NCBI RefSeq assembly: GCF_036237275.1
Contig: NZ_CP108352.1
Location: 2,480,001-2,544,000 of the forward strand
Length of the DNA: 64,000 bases
Reading direction: 5' to 3'
From: Streptomyces sp. NBC_01353
Lineage (GTDB): Bacteria; Actinomycetota; Actinomycetes; Streptomycetales; Streptomycetaceae
The position numbers were made by a program, and so were the translations under genes. The notes under the pieces were generated by a model. It was not told where the DNA came from and made no database searches. It saw nothing but the letters and a program-made list of their open reading frames with translations. The number at the start of each line of letters is the position of its first letter. The first letter of the stretch is position 1. Positions 50,870 through 61,173 of the stretch are shown here, piece after piece.

Positions 50870-51328
50870 CTGTTCCCCTTCCCTCCGCGCCAGTTGGCCC
50901 GCCGCCTCGTGCATCGCCAGCTCCAGGAGCGAGGCGTCGTTGAGCGTCCCGCTCCCGTCGGGCGGGATCAGCCAGCGCACGCCGCCGGTGGCCCGCCCCG
51001 GGTAGGGGACGACGATCCAGGTGCCGCGACCGGCGCTGCGCACCCCGGTACCGAGCCAGCGCGCAGCCGTGCCGGGCGGCACGAAGAATCCCGTACGGGC
51101 CTCGCCGAAGTCGGCGAGCACCGGCCCCGGCCGTGCCACCAGCCGGGTGAGCACGTCGAGCGTGGGGCAGCCGAGCTCCCCCGGCAGAATCAGCACGTCC
51201 CAGCGCCTGCCTGCGGGCAGCAGCGCCACCCCGTGCGGGTTGCGCTCCCATTCCCACCGGCAGGCGTCGGGATCCGGTGCCACCGATGCCAGCCATTCCA
51301 CCGCGGTCTTGGCCCCCGAACCGGTCAT
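50861..51328 (-). CDS. Small protein of unknown function upstream of the chitinase
   Basis: 155 residues from the ATG at 51326-51328 (GGAGG 9 nt upstream). Soluble, with no signal peptide. Segments KTAVEWLASVAPDPDACRWE, WDVLILPGELGCPTLDVL and GRGTWIVVPYPGRATGG recall the small proteins annotated in Streptomyces as primase/polymerase-N-like, but I am not sure of that. The last codons overlap the chitinase direct repeats. An alternative frame over the same DNA is a shadow. Confidence 0.65.
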   Translation of the reverse strand: MTGSGAKTAVEWLASVAPDPDACRWEWERNPHGVALLPAGRRWDVLILPGELGCPTLDVLTRLVARPGPVLADFGEARTGFFVPPGTAARWLGTGVRSAGRGTWIVVPYPGRATGGVRWLIPPDGSGTLNDASLLELAMHEAAGQLARREGEQRS

Positions 51329-51451
51329 TGCCCTTGGCCTCCATTCCGTGTGCGGACGCGACGTCCACACGCAGAGAGCGGGGTCGGCGACGATCATTAC
51401 GCGGGTTCGGGCCACGGGACGGTAGTGAACTGGGTCACATCGCGACCGACT

Positions 51452-51474
51452 GGTGTGCGCGGGGGGCGCACACC
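51452..51474. other. Hairpin in the divergent gap 51329-51614
   Basis: A perfect 9-bp stem (GGTGTGCGC at 51452-51460 with 51466-51474) and a GGGGG loop lie about 140 nt before the MMPL start. Apart from this, the 286-nt gap shows no gene; it must hold the promoters of the two divergent genes. Confidence 0.5.
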
Positions 51475-51614
51475 CGGCGCACGCCCTGGGGTCGGGGCCG
51501 GCCGGAACGCGCCCGATCGGGTGGACGGCGGCGGGCCGGGTCGGCGGCTTCCGTCGCCCGCCTGCCCCGCGTGTTCGTATGGGCCTCCGCGCCGCCCTCA
51601 CCCCGGGAGTACCC

Positions 51615-53915
51615 ATGCCGTTCCCGCCGTCTTCGGGTACCGCGCCCGGCAGCCGAAGCACCGGCAAAAAGGGGCTGCTGTGGCGGCTCGGCGCGTGGTC
51701 GGCCCGCCACTTCGTCGTCGTGCTGGTCGCCTGGGTCGTGGCCCTGGGTGCCCTGATGGGGCTGAATCACGCGTACGGCGGCGAGTACTCCGACAACTAC
51801 TCGCTGCCGGGCACCCAGTCCCAGGAGGGGCTCGACGTGCTGCGTGCGCACGAGCCCGCCGCCGGCGGCTACAGCGCCCAGGTGGTGCTGTACGACGGCG
51901 CCAAGCCGCTCACCGACGTCGGCGATCAGGTCTCGTCCACCGTGGCCTCGCTGGGGAAGCTTCCGCATGTCCTGAACGCCACGAGCCCGCTGCCCGCGCC
52001 CGGCACGCAGCCGCCCTCCCCTCCGCCGGGCACCCCCGACGTCGGCCCGCTGTCCACCGACGGGAAGACCGGATACATCACCGTCCGTTTCGACGTCCAG
52101 CCCAGCACCCTCGGCGACGACTACCTGACCGGTGTGGACAGCGCCGTGGAGCCGCTGCGCGCTGCCGGGGTCCAGGTCGAGTACGGCGGTTCACTGGGTG
52201 AACTCGCCCGTCCCGAGGCGGACGACCGGGTGAGCGAGGCGATCGGGTTCGGCGTCGCGATCATCGTCCTGATCATCGGCTTCGGCAGCCTGATCGCCGC
52301 CGTACTGCCCCTGGTCACCGCCCTGGTGGCGGCCCTCTGCGGCCTGGCGGTGCTCGGTCTCCTCGCCGCCGTGTGGACCTTCGCGACGGTCTCCCCCACC
52401 CTGGCCACGATGATCGGCATCGGCGTCGGCATCGATTACGCGCTCTTCCTGATCACCCGGCACCGCCAGCTCCTGATGAACGGCCAGGATCCGGTCACGG
52501 CGGCCGGAGTGGCCACCGCGACCAGCGGACGGGCCGTCCTCGTCTCGGGCTGCACCGTCATCATCGCCCTCGGCGGACTGTGGGTCTCCGGACTGAGCTT
52601 CATCGGACTGCTCGGCCTGGCCGCGACCTCCACCGTGGTCACGGCCGTCGCCGGAGCCCTCACGCTCGTCCCGGCGATGCTCGGACTGGTCGGGCGACAC
52701 ATCGACCGGCTGCATCTGCGCAAACCGGTCGCCGAGGCCGACGAGACGACCGGCGAGGCGCACGGCACCTGGCACCGCTACGCCTTGCGCGTGGAGCGCC
52801 GTCCCTGGTGGTTCCTGACCTCGGGCGTCGTCGTCCTCGCCGTGCTCGCCATCCCTCTGTTCTCCATCCAGCTCGGGCACATCGGCGACGGCGCGGACCC
52901 GAAGTCCTTCACCGACCGCCGTGCGTTCGACCTGATGTCCACGGCCTTCGGACCCGGCTCCAACGGGCCGCTGACGCTGGTGATCGACCAGACGTCGGTC
53001 CCTGCGGCCGACCGCTCCTCCCTGGCGAGCCAGGCCCAGAAGGCGCTCACCGGGGTCCCCGACGCCGTCCTGATCACCCCGCTCACGCCGACCTCGGACG
53101 GGGACGTCCTGATCGCCACGGCCTACTCGGTCGCCGCCCCGCAGGACGAGAAGACGACCTCCCTGACCAACCACCTGGCCGACGACGTCCTCCCGCAGGC
53201 GGTCAGCGGCACCACCGCCGCCACGTACGTCACCGGAACCACCGCCGCCCAGGTGGACTTCCTCGACATCGTCTCCAGTCGGCTGCTGCTCATCATCGCG
53301 GTGGTCGTGGCACTGGCGTTCCTCGTCATCCTGGTCGTCTTCCGCGGCCCGCTCGTCGCCCTCAAGGCGGCGGTGCTCAACCTGCTGTCCATCGCCGCCT
53401 CGTACGGCGTCGTCGTCGCCGTCTTCCAGTGGGGCTGGGGCGGTCCGGCGCTCGGCGTCTCCGGTGACGTGCCCATCGAGAGCTACGTGCCGATGATGAT
53501 GTTCGCCATCGTCTTCGGCCTGAGCATGGACTACGAGATCTTCCTGCTGTCCCGGGTCCACGAGGCGTGGCTGCGCACCGGCGACGCGAAGGCGAGCGTG
53601 GCGCACGCCCTGGAGATCACGGCCCGTGTCATCACCTGCGCGGCGCTCATCATGGTGAGCGTCTTCGCCGCCTTCATCCTGAACGACAGCATCGTCATCA
53701 AGATGATGGGCCTCGGTCTCGCCGCGAGCGTCCTCATCGACGCGACGGTCGCACGGCTGCTGCTGGTGCCCGCGGTGATGACCCTGCTCGGTAAGTGGGC
53801 CTGGTGGACCCCGCGCTGGCTGGACAGGATCCTGCCGCACGTCGACACGGAGGGTGAGGGCGCGCTGGCCCAGGCGGGCGGGAACGGCGCGGCGGGGCCA
53901 CGGAAGGCTCCGTGA
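51615..53915 (+). CDS. MMPL/RND-family membrane transporter
   Basis: 766 residues from the ATG at 51615 (GGGAG 6 nt upstream). Typical MMPL layout: helix 1 ([20 protein letters not shown]), a large outside loop, helices 2-6 with [18 protein letters not shown], a second outside loop, then helices 7-12 with [21 protein letters not shown] Pro-rich stretch sits in the first loop. These are proton-driven exporters of lipids or hydrophobic small molecules. The substrate cannot be inferred. A hairpin overlaps the stop codon. Confidence 0.93.
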   Translation: MPFPPSSGTAPGSRSTGKKGLLWRLGAWSARHFVVVLVAWVVALGALMGLNHAYGGEYSDNYSLPGTQSQEGLDVLRAHEPAAGGYSAQVVLYDGAKPLTDVGDQVSSTVASLGKLPHVLNATSPLPAPGTQPPSPPPGTPDVGPLSTDGKTGYITVRFDVQPSTLGDDYLTGVDSAVEPLRAAGVQVEYGGSLGELARPEADDRVSEAIGFGVAIIVLIIGFGSLIAAVLPLVTALVAALCGLAVLGLLAAVWTFATVSPTLATMIGIGVGIDYALFLITRHRQLLMNGQDPVTAAGVATATSGRAVLVSGCTVIIALGGLWVSGLSFIGLLGLAATSTVVTAVAGALTLVPAMLGLVGRHIDRLHLRKPVAEADETTGEAHGTWHRYALRVERRPWWFLTSGVVVLAVLAIPLFSIQLGHIGDGADPKSFTDRRAFDLMSTAFGPGSNGPLTLVIDQTSVPAADRSSLASQAQKALTGVPDAVLITPLTPTSDGDVLIATAYSVAAPQDEKTTSLTNHLADDVLPQAVSGTTAATYVTGTTAAQVDFLDIVSSRLLLIIAVVVALAFLVILVVFRGPLVALKAAVLNLLSIAASYGVVVAVFQWGWGGPALGVSGDVPIESYVPMMMFAIVFGLSMDYEIFLLSRVHEAWLRTGDAKASVAHALEITARVITCAALIMVSVFAAFILNDSIVIKMMGLGLAASVLIDATVARLLLVPAVMTLLGKWAWWTPRWLDRILPHVDTEGEGALAQAGGNGAAGPRKAP

Positions 53916-53925
53916 CCCCGCCGCG
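53888..53925 (-). terminator. Hairpin over the MMPL stop codon, serving the oxidase gene
   Basis: A 17-bp stem (53888/9-53904 with 53909-53925, loop 4 nt) has one C-A mismatch in plus-strand RNA but a G-U pair in minus-strand RNA. It lies 16 nt past the oxidase stop and overlaps the MMPL stop at 53913-53915. Confidence 0.65.
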
Positions 53926-53940
53926 AGACGGCCGTCGGTT

Positions 53941-55359
53941 CTAGCTGTCGAAGCCCAGGCCCAGGCGGTCCATCGCCTTCAGCCACAGATTGCGGCGGCC
54001 GCCGTTCTCGTCGGCCCGTGCCATCGACCACTTGGTGATGCCGATGCCGGCCCAGGCGATCGGCTCCGGCGGGAACGGCAGCGGCTTGGAGCGGACCATC
54101 TCCAGCTCCGTACGCTCCGTGCGCTCACCGGACAGCAGGTCCAGCATCACGTCGCCGCCGAAGCGGGTGGCGCCCACGCCGAGGCCGGTGAAGCCCGCCG
54201 CGTAGGCGACCTTGCCCTGGTAGGCCGTACCGAAGAAGGCCGAGAAGCGCGAGCAGGTGTCGATCGCGCCGCCCCAGGCGTGGCTGAAGCGGAGCCCCTC
54301 CAGCTGCGGGAAGCAGTGGAAGAAGTGCTCGGCGAGCTTCAGATACGTCTCCGGGCGGTTGTCCATCTCGGCGCTGAGTCGGCCGCCGAAGCGGTAGATC
54401 GCGTCGTAGCCGCCCCACAGGATCCGGTTGTCGGCGGTGATCCGGAAGTAGTGGAACTGGTTGGCGCTGTCCCCGAGTCCCTGGCGGTTCTTCCAGCCGA
54501 TGGCGGCGAGTTGCTCGGGGCTGAGCGGCTCGGTCATCAGGGCGTAGTCGTAGACCGGGACGGTGTAGTGCCGGACCCGCTTGACCAGCGAGGGGAAGAC
54601 ATTGGTGCCGAGCGCGACCCGGCGGGCGAGGACCCTGCCGTAGGGGGTGCGCACGCCCATGCCGGCGCCGACGGGGACGAGGTCGAGGCCGGGGGTGTTC
54701 TCGTAGATCCGCACCCCGAGGTCGGCGCAGGCCCGCTTCAGGCCCCACGCCAGCTTGGCGGGGTTGAGCATGGCGACGCCGCGCCGGTCCCACAGGCCGC
54801 CGAGGAAGGTCGGGGAGTCGACCTCCGCGCGGACCGCGTCGCCGTCGAGGAGGTCGAGGCCGTCCGCGAGACCGAGCCGCTCGATCTCCGCGTACACCTC
54901 GGTGAGTTCCTCCACCTGGTACGGCTCGGTGGCGACGTCGATCTCGCCGGTGCGCTCGAAGTCGCAGTCGAGGGAGTAGCGGGCGACCGCCGCCTCGATG
55001 GCGTCGAGGTTGCGCTCGCCGAGCTCCTCCAGCTTCGTCAGTTCGCCCGGCCAGCGGGCGAGCCCGTTGCCGAAGCCGTGCGTGAGGGAGGCCGCGCAGA
55101 AGCCGCCGTTGCGGCCCGAGGCGGCCCAGCCCACCTCGCGGCCTTCGATCAGGACGACATCCCTGGAGGGGTCGCGCTCCTTGGCGAGGAGCGCGGTCCA
55201 CAGTCCGCTGTATCCGCCGCCGACGACGAGAAGGTCGCACTTCTCGGTGCCGGTGAGGGCGGGCACGGCTCCGGGCTTGCCGGGGTCTTCCAGCCAGAAG
55301 GGGACGGGCTGGGCGTCGGAGAGAGATTGTGCAGCGAGACGCATGGCGACTGGGGCCAT
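53941..55359 (-). CDS. FAD-dependent oxidase, gamma-glutamylputrescine oxidase-like
   Basis: 472 residues from the ATG at 55357-55359 (AAGGAG about 9 nt upstream). The FAD motif is CDLLVVGGGYSGLWTALLAKE; then GREVGWAASGRNGGFC, typical of the DadA/PuuB glycine-oxidase-like family. The C-terminal RFSAFFGTAYQGKVAYAAGF TGLGVGATRFGGDV fits. In the pathway it would oxidise putrescine or gamma-glutamylputrescine to an aldehyde. It lies 36 nt after potC and is the last gene of the polyamine operon. Confidence 0.85.
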   Translation of the reverse strand: MAPVAMRLAAQSLSDAQPVPFWLEDPGKPGAVPALTGTEKCDLLVVGGGYSGLWTALLAKERDPSRDVVLIEGREVGWAASGRNGGFCAASLTHGFGNGLARWPGELTKLEELGERNLDAIEAAVARYSLDCDFERTGEIDVATEPYQVEELTEVYAEIERLGLADGLDLLDGDAVRAEVDSPTFLGGLWDRRGVAMLNPAKLAWGLKRACADLGVRIYENTPGLDLVPVGAGMGVRTPYGRVLARRVALGTNVFPSLVKRVRHYTVPVYDYALMTEPLSPEQLAAIGWKNRQGLGDSANQFHYFRITADNRILWGGYDAIYRFGGRLSAEMDNRPETYLKLAEHFFHCFPQLEGLRFSHAWGGAIDTCSRFSAFFGTAYQGKVAYAAGFTGLGVGATRFGGDVMLDLLSGERTERTELEMVRSKPLPFPPEPIAWAGIGITKWSMARADENGGRRNLWLKAMDRLGLGFDS

Positions 55360-55395
55360 GGTTTCCAACTCCTTCAGGGCTTGCTCAGGTCGTAC

Positions 55396-56190
55396 TCAGC
55401 TTGTCGCTGATTTCTTGCGCCGGTTCGTGACGATCTGACCGGCTACCACCACCAGTACGGCAATGATGAACATGGCCGTGCCGATGACGTTGATCTGGAC
55501 GGGCGTGCCCCGCTGTGCCGAGCCCCAGACGAACATGGGGAAGGTGACGGTCGAGCCCGCGTTGAAGTTGGTGATGATGAAGTCGTCGAACGAGAGCGCG
55601 AAGGCGAGCAGCGCTCCGGCGGCGATTCCGGGGGCGGCGATCGGCAGCGTGACCCGTACGAAGGTCTGCACCGGGCCGGCGTAGAGGTCGCGCGAAGCCT
55701 CCTCGAGACGCGGGTCCATGGACATCACCCGCGCCTTGACCGCCGTCACCACGAACGACAGACAGAACATGATGTGGGCGATCAGGACGGTCCAGAAGCC
55801 CAGCTCTGCGCCCATGTTGAGGAAGAGCGTGAGCAGGGAGGCGGCCATGACGACCTCGGGCATCGCCATCGGCAGGAAGATCAGCGAGTTGATCGAGCCA
55901 CGCGCCCGGAAGCGGTAGCGGACCAGCGCGAAGGCGATCATCGTGCCGAGGAGCGTGGCGCCGAGGGTGGCCCAGGCCGCGATCTGGAGGGAGAGCGTCA
56001 GCGAGCCGCACAGGTCGGCGACGCCGCACGGGTCCTTCCAGGCGTCCAGGGAGAAGCGCTGCCAGGCGTAGTTGAAGCGCCCGTTCGGCTTGTTGAACGA
56101 GAACACCATCACGACGATGTTCGGAAGGATCATGTACGCGAGCGTCAGCAGGCCCGCGAGGGCGACAAGGTTCCGACGTATCCAACGCAT
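55396..56190 (-). CDS. potC: Polyamine ABC transporter permease, PotC type
   Basis: 264 residues; its ATG overlaps the potB stop (TGATG). Six helices, beginning LVALAGLLTLAYMILPNIVV. The EAA loop is LEEASRDLYAGPVQTFVRVT LPIAAPG. The length and FSFNKPNGRFNYAWQRFSL segment are normal for PotC. It forms the membrane channel with PotB. Spermidine/putrescine specificity is inferred from the flanking catabolic genes. Confidence 0.9.
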   Translation of the reverse strand: MRWIRRNLVALAGLLTLAYMILPNIVVMVFSFNKPNGRFNYAWQRFSLDAWKDPCGVADLCGSLTLSLQIAAWATLGATLLGTMIAFALVRYRFRARGSINSLIFLPMAMPEVVMAASLLTLFLNMGAELGFWTVLIAHIMFCLSFVVTAVKARVMSMDPRLEEASRDLYAGPVQTFVRVTLPIAAPGIAAGALLAFALSFDDFIITNFNAGSTVTFPMFVWGSAQRGTPVQINVIGTAMFIIAVLVVVAGQIVTNRRKKSATS

Positions 56191-57125
56191 CAGACCAGGT
56201 CCTCCGTTCCCGCACGGCGGATGTAGACGGTGACCATGAGCAGCACGATCGCCATGAGGATGAAGGACAGCGCGGCGGCCGTCGGATAGTCGAGGACCCG
56301 CAGGAACTGCGACTGGATGACGTTGCCGACCATCTTGGTGTCGGTCGAGCCGAGGAGTTCGGCGTTGACGTAGTCGCCGCTGGCCGGGATGAAGGTGAGC
56401 AGCGTGCCGGAGACCACGCCCGGCATGGAGAGCGGGAAGGTCACCTTGCGGAAGGTGGTGGCCGGGGACGCGTACAGGTCCTTCGCCGCTTCGTGGAGCC
56501 GGCCGTCGATCCGCTCCAGCGAGGTGTAGAGCGGCAGGATCATGAACGGCAGGAAGTTGTACGTGAGACCGCAGACCACCGCCATCGGGGTGGCGAGCAC
56601 CCGGTCGCCCTCGGTCCAGCCGAGCCAGCTCGTCACGTCCAGGACGTGCAGGGCGTTGAGCGCGTCGACCACGAGGCTGTCGTCCGCGAGGATCGTCTTC
56701 CATGCCAGCGTCCGGATGAGGAAGCTGGTGAAGAAGGGCGCTATCACGAGGACCAGCAGGAGGTTGCGCCACCGGCCGGCCTTGAAGGCGATCAGATACG
56801 CCAGCGGATAGCCGAGGAGCAGACACAGCAGCGTGGCCGTACCGGCGTACAGCAGGGAGCGGACGAACTGCGGCCAGTACTCCTGGAAGGCGTCCCAGTA
56901 CGTCTGGAAGTGCCAGGTGACCTCGAAGCCCTTCTCCAGGGAGCCGGTCTGCACCGACGTGGAGGCCTGGTAGACCATCGGCAGCGCGAAGAAGACGAGC
57001 AGCCAGAGGATGCCGGGCAGGAGCAGCCAGTACGGGACGAGCCGCTTGCGGGTGGAGGGCTTGCGCGTCACCGGTGCTCCGGCCGGCGCGGTCTCCTCCT
57101 CCTTGGTGAGAGTGGAAGTGCTCAT
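56190..57125 (-). CDS. potB: Polyamine ABC transporter permease, PotB type
   Basis: 311 residues from the ATG at 57123-57125, which overlaps the potA stop by four bases. About six helices, the first being VPYWLLLPGILWLLVFFALP. The EAA loop is LHEAAKDLYASPATTFRKVT FPLSMPG. It has a 25-residue charged N-terminal tail. It pairs with PotC. Confidence 0.9.
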   Translation of the reverse strand: MSTSTLTKEEETAPAGAPVTRKPSTRKRLVPYWLLLPGILWLLVFFALPMVYQASTSVQTGSLEKGFEVTWHFQTYWDAFQEYWPQFVRSLLYAGTATLLCLLLGYPLAYLIAFKAGRWRNLLLVLVIAPFFTSFLIRTLAWKTILADDSLVVDALNALHVLDVTSWLGWTEGDRVLATPMAVVCGLTYNFLPFMILPLYTSLERIDGRLHEAAKDLYASPATTFRKVTFPLSMPGVVSGTLLTFIPASGDYVNAELLGSTDTKMVGNVIQSQFLRVLDYPTAAALSFILMAIVLLMVTVYIRRAGTEDLV

Positions 57126-58273
57126 CCGGCGTCCTCCACCGTCTCCACGCCCGCGTCGATGTCCTGATCGGCGTCCAGGCCGAACGTGTGCGCCGGGTTC
57201 CAGTGCAGGACGACCTCGGCGCCGGGCGCCAGACGCTCGTCCCGCTCGATGTTCTGCTCGTAGACCTGGAGCTCCGCCCCCGCCGGCGAGTTCACCACGT
57301 ACTGGGTGGACACGCCGATGAAGGAGGAGTCGGCTATGCGTCCGGTGACCTTGTTGCGGCCGTCGGCGATCTTCCCCGCGTCGTCGGCGTGCGCGAGCGA
57401 GATCTTCTCGGGGCGGACGCCGACGAGGACCTTGCCTCCGGTGCGTACGGTCGCCGAACACCGGTCCGCGGGCAGCCGGAGCTTGCCGCCGCCGGCCGTC
57501 ACGACCAGGTCGGAGCCACCGTTCTCGACGACCTCGGCCTCGATGAGGTTGGAGGTGCCCAGGAAGTTCGCCACGAAAGTGGTCCGCGGGTTCTCGTACA
57601 GGTCGGCGGGGGCGCCGAGCTGCTCCACCCGGCCGCCGTTCATCACCGCGACCTGGTCGGCCATGGTCATGGCCTCCTCCTGGTCGTGGGTGACGTGGAC
57701 GAAGGTGATGCCGACCTCGGTCTGGATGCGCTTGAGCTCCAGCTGCATCTGGCGGCGCAGCTTGAGGTCGAGGGCGCCGAGCGGCTCGTCGAGGAGGAGG
57801 ACCTGCGGGTGGTTGATGAGCGCCCGGGCCACGGCGACGCGCTGCTGCTGGCCGCCGGAGAGCTGGTGCGGCTTGTGCCGGGCCTTGTCGCCGAGCTGGA
57901 CGAGCTCCAGCATGTCGTCGACCTGCTTCTTCACCGACTTGATGCCCCGCCGGCGCAGACCGAAGGCGATGTTCTCGTAGACGTCCATGTGCGGGAAGAG
58001 CGCGTAGGACTGGAAGACGGTGTTGACCGGCCGCTTGTACGGCGGGAGGTCGGTGACGTCCTTGTCGCCGAGGAACACGGTGCCGCTGGTGGGCTCCTCC
58101 AGGCCGGCGATCATGCGCAGCGTGGTGGTCTTGCCGCAGCCGGAGGCGCCCAGGAGGGCGAAGAACGAGCCCTGCGGGATGGTCAGGTCGAGCGGGTGGA
58201 CGGCGGTGAAGGAGCCGTAGGTCTTGCTGATCCCGGTGAGACGGACGTCGCCGCCGGTGTTCTTGTCAGTCAT
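57122..58273 (-). CDS. potA: Polyamine ABC transporter ATPase, PotA type
   Basis: 383 residues. Walker [10 protein letters not shown] at 42-50, Q-loop [10 protein letters not shown], signature [12 protein letters not shown], Walker [12 protein letters not shown] and His in [12 protein letters not shown]-terminal TOBE-like regulatory domain follows ([20 protein letters not shown]). It energises uptake through PotB/PotC. It lies 69 nt downstream of potD, with a small hairpin in the gap. Confidence 0.93.
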   Translation of the reverse strand: MTDKNTGGDVRLTGISKTYGSFTAVHPLDLTIPQGSFFALLGASGCGKTTTLRMIAGLEEPTSGTVFLGDKDVTDLPPYKRPVNTVFQSYALFPHMDVYENIAFGLRRRGIKSVKKQVDDMLELVQLGDKARHKPHQLSGGQQQRVAVARALINHPQVLLLDEPLGALDLKLRRQMQLELKRIQTEVGITFVHVTHDQEEAMTMADQVAVMNGGRVEQLGAPADLYENPRTTFVANFLGTSNLIEAEVVENGGSDLVVTAGGGKLRLPADRCSATVRTGGKVLVGVRPEKISLAHADDAGKIADGRNKVTGRIADSSFIGVSTQYVVNSPAGAELQVYEQNIERDERLAPGAEVVLHWNPAHTFGLDADQDIDAGVETVEDAG

Positions 58274-58318
58274 GGGTTGCGATCCCAGGTTCGTAAGAGG
58301 TGGACGACGATGGGGGCA

Positions 58319-58340
58319 CCCCGCGCTTGCCGCTGCGGGG
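58319..58340 (-). other. Small hairpin between potD and potA
   Basis: A 6-bp stem (CCCCGC at 58319-58324 with 58335-58340) lies directly past the potD stop. Such stems often protect the binding-protein end of an mRNA so that it outnumbers the membrane subunits. Confidence 0.4.
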
Positions 58341-58342
58341 GA

Positions 58343-59593
58343 TCAGGCACCGATGAGCTTGGCGAACTTCTCCTCGTACGCCGTCTCTTCCTCGCCGGTG
58401 AGCGAGCGGAAGGCGTGCGACTTCGCGGCCATGGCCTTGTCCGGCAGGATCAGCGTGTTGTTCGCCAGCTCCGGGTCGATCTTGGCGAGCTCGTCCTTCA
58501 CCCCGTCGACCGGGCAGACGTAGTTGATGTACGCGGCCAGCTGCGCGGCGACCGGGAGCTCGTAGTAGTAGTCGATGAGCTTCTCGGCGTTGGCCTTGTG
58601 GCGCGCCTTGGCCGGCACCAGCAGGTTGTCGCTGGAGGTGATGTAACCGGCGGACGGTATCGCGAACTTGATGTCCGGGTTGTCGGCCTGCAGCTGGATG
58701 ACGTCACCGGCCCAGGCGAGACAGGCCGCGAGGTCGCCCTTGTCGAGGTCGGAGGTGTAGTCGTTGCCGGTGAAGCGGCGGATCTGCTTCTTGTCGACGC
58801 CCTTCTGCAGTCGGCCGATCGCCTCGTCGTACTCGGCGTCGGTGAACTTCCCCGGGTCCTTGCCCATGTCGAGCAGCGTCATGCCGACGGAGTCGCGCAT
58901 CTCGGTGAGGAAGCCGACCCGGCCCTTGAGGGAGGGGTCGTCGAGGAGCTGGGTGACGGAGTCGACCTTCTTGCCGCCGGTCGCCTTGGAGTTGTAGGCG
59001 ATGACGGTGGAGATGCCGGTCCACGGGTACGAGTAGGCGCGGCCCGGGTCCCAGTCGGGGCGGCGGAACTGCGCGGACAGGTTCGCGTACGCGGTGGGGA
59101 GGTTGGCCGCGTCGAGCTTCTGTGCCCAGCCGAGCCGGATGATGCGTGCCGCGAGCCAGTCGGTGACGCAGATCAGGTCGCGGCCGGTGTCCTGCCCGGC
59201 CGCGAGCTGCGGCTTGATCTTGCCGAAGAACTCGACGTTGTCGTTGATGTCCTCGGTGTACTTGACCTTGATCCCGGTGCGTTTGGTGAACGCCTCCAGG
59301 GTGGGGCGGGACTTCTCGTCCTCGCTGACGTCCATGTACTCGGTCCAGTTGGAGAAGGCGAGCTGCTTCTCCTTGGCCGAGAAGTCCGTGGACGCGGGGC
59401 CGCCATGGCCCTCCCGCTTGGCCGGCGGGATGCCACAGGCGCTCAGGGACGCGAGGCCCCCGATCGTGAGCGCGCCGACACCTCCGGCGCGCAGCATCGA
59501 ACGGCGGGTGAGGGCGCCCCGGCCACTCGTCAGACTGCGCCGCATCGCGGCGAGTTGCGCGGGGGACAGGCTGTCGGGTTCGTACTGCTCCAT
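58343..59593 (-). CDS. potD: Polyamine ABC transporter substrate-binding protein, PotD type
   Basis: 416 residues from the ATG at 59591-59593 (GAGAGG 8 nt upstream). The N-terminus has a twin-arginine stretch RRSMLRAGGVGALTIGG and a lipobox LSAC (Cys near 52), so it is probably a Tat-exported lipoprotein. The mature part is a spermidine/putrescine-binding fold (SNWTEYMDVSEDEKSRPTLE, KAKRHKANAEKLIDYYYE-like region). It lies 29 nt downstream of the aldehyde dehydrogenase. Confidence 0.9.
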   Translation of the reverse strand: MEQYEPDSLSPAQLAAMRRSLTSGRGALTRRSMLRAGGVGALTIGGLASLSACGIPPAKREGHGGPASTDFSAKEKQLAFSNWTEYMDVSEDEKSRPTLEAFTKRTGIKVKYTEDINDNVEFFGKIKPQLAAGQDTGRDLICVTDWLAARIIRLGWAQKLDAANLPTAYANLSAQFRRPDWDPGRAYSYPWTGISTVIAYNSKATGGKKVDSVTQLLDDPSLKGRVGFLTEMRDSVGMTLLDMGKDPGKFTDAEYDEAIGRLQKGVDKKQIRRFTGNDYTSDLDKGDLAACLAWAGDVIQLQADNPDIKFAIPSAGYITSSDNLLVPAKARHKANAEKLIDYYYELPVAAQLAAYINYVCPVDGVKDELAKIDPELANNTLILPDKAMAAKSHAFRSLTGEEETAYEEKFAKLIGA

Positions 59594-59622
59594 GCGCTGT
59601 GCCTCTCGGGGGTTGGGGAGGA

Positions 59623-61137
59623 CTACCGGTCTCCGAAGATCGTGCGGTGCCAGTCCTTCCTGGCCACCGCGGTGTTTTCGTACATCACATGCTTGACCTG
59701 CGTGTACTCCTCGAAGGAATACGCCGACATGTCCTTTCCGAACCCGGAGGCCTTGTAGCCGCCGTGCGGCATCTCGCTGATGATCGGAATGTGATCGTTG
59801 ACCCAGACGCAGCCCGCCTTGATCTCGCGGGTGGCGCGGTTGGCCCGGAAGACCTCGCGGGTCCACGCGGAGGCGGCGAGGCCGTAGGGGGTGTCGTTGG
59901 CGAGCCGGATGCCGTCGTCGTCGCTGTCGAAGGGCAGGGCCACCAGGACCGGTCCGAAGATCTCCGACTGCACGACCTCGCTGTCCTGCGCGGCGCCGGT
60001 GATCAGGGTCGGACGGTAGTACGCACCGTCCTTCAGCTCCCTGCCCGGGGCCTCGCCGCCGGTGACGACGGTGGCGTAGCCGCGGGCGCGGTCGACGAAG
60101 GCGGCGACCCGGTCGCGCTGGGCGTGACTGATCAGCGGGCCGAGGTCGGTGGAGGGGTCGAACGGGTCGCCGAGGCGGACGGTCTCCATGAGTTCGGCGA
60201 CCCGGGCGACGAAGGCGTCGAAGAGCGGGCGCTGGACGTACGCGCGCGTGGCGGCGGTGCAGTCCTGGCCGCTGTTGATGAGGGAGGCGGCGACGGCGCC
60301 GTGGGCGGCGGCCTCCAGGTCGGCGTCGTCGAAGACCACGAAGGGGGCCTTGCCGCCGAGTTCGAGGTGGAGCCGCTTGACGGTGGACGTGGCGATCTCG
60401 GCGACCCGCTTGCCGACCGGGGTGGAGCCGGTGAAGGAGGTCATCACCACGTCCGGGTGGCCGACGAGGTGTTCGCCGGCGGTGCGTCCGGCGCCGTTGA
60501 CGATGTTGACGACACCGTCGGGGATGCCGGCGTCGGTGGCCGCCTGGGCGAACATCAGCGAGGTGAGCGGGGTGAGTTCGGCCGGCTTCAGGACGATCGT
60601 GTTGCCGGCGGCGATCGCCGGGAGGATCTTCCAGGCGGCCATCTGGAGCGGGTAGTTCCAGGGGGCGATGGAGCCGACGACACCGATCGGTTCGCGCCGT
60701 ACGTACGAGGTGTGGTCACCGCTGTACTCGCCTGCCGACTGGCCCTGGAGGTGGCGGGCCGCTCCGGCGAAGAAGGCGGTGTTGTCGACCGTGCCGGGCA
60801 CGTCGAACTCGGTGGACAGCTTGATGGGCTTGCCGCACTGGAGGGACTCGACGCGGGCGAAGTCCTCGGCCCGCTCGGCGAGCACCCCGGCGAACCGGTG
60901 CAGCGCGTCCGAGCGCTCGCCGGGGGTGGCACCGGCCCAGCCCGGGAACGCGTCCTTCGCGGCGGCGACGGCGGCGTCCACGTCCGCGGTGGACGCGAGT
61001 TCGTACGTGTACACGCTCTCGCCCGTGGCCGGGTCGATGACGCTGTGCTCCTCGCCCGAGGTCCCGGGCCGCAGACGCCCGCCGATGTACTGTGCGCCGT
61101 CCGCGAAGCGGTCCGTCACCTGGAAGCGGTTGCCCAT
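59623..61137 (-). CDS. Gamma-aminobutyraldehyde-type dehydrogenase
   Basis: 504 residues from the ATG at 61135-61137 (GGAG 7 nt upstream); an open frame 74 codons further up is not supported. The NAD fold has GSIAPWNYPLQMAAWKILPA. Catalytic Glu in HLELGGKAPFVVF, Cys in NSGQDCTAATR, the latter as in aminobutyraldehyde/betaine-aldehyde enzymes. It should oxidise the aldehyde made by the PuuB-like oxidase to GABA or gamma-glutamyl-GABA. It is the first gene of the operon. Confidence 0.9.
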   Translation of the reverse strand: MGNRFQVTDRFADGAQYIGGRLRPGTSGEEHSVIDPATGESVYTYELASTADVDAAVAAAKDAFPGWAGATPGERSDALHRFAGVLAERAEDFARVESLQCGKPIKLSTEFDVPGTVDNTAFFAGAARHLQGQSAGEYSGDHTSYVRREPIGVVGSIAPWNYPLQMAAWKILPAIAAGNTIVLKPAELTPLTSLMFAQAATDAGIPDGVVNIVNGAGRTAGEHLVGHPDVVMTSFTGSTPVGKRVAEIATSTVKRLHLELGGKAPFVVFDDADLEAAAHGAVAASLINSGQDCTAATRAYVQRPLFDAFVARVAELMETVRLGDPFDPSTDLGPLISHAQRDRVAAFVDRARGYATVVTGGEAPGRELKDGAYYRPTLITGAAQDSEVVQSEIFGPVLVALPFDSDDDGIRLANDTPYGLAASAWTREVFRANRATREIKAGCVWVNDHIPIISEMPHGGYKASGFGKDMSAYSFEEYTQVKHVMYENTAVARKDWHRTIFGDR

Positions 61138-61173
61138 GACGCTCTCCGTTGTTCCAGCTCGAATTGAGTGCCG

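Noticed and set aside
50853-51368. Alternative minus-strand frame over the small gene upstream of the chitinase
   Set aside because: Arg/Gly/Ala-rich with no structure; the frame starting at 51328 has a good ribosome site and normal composition.
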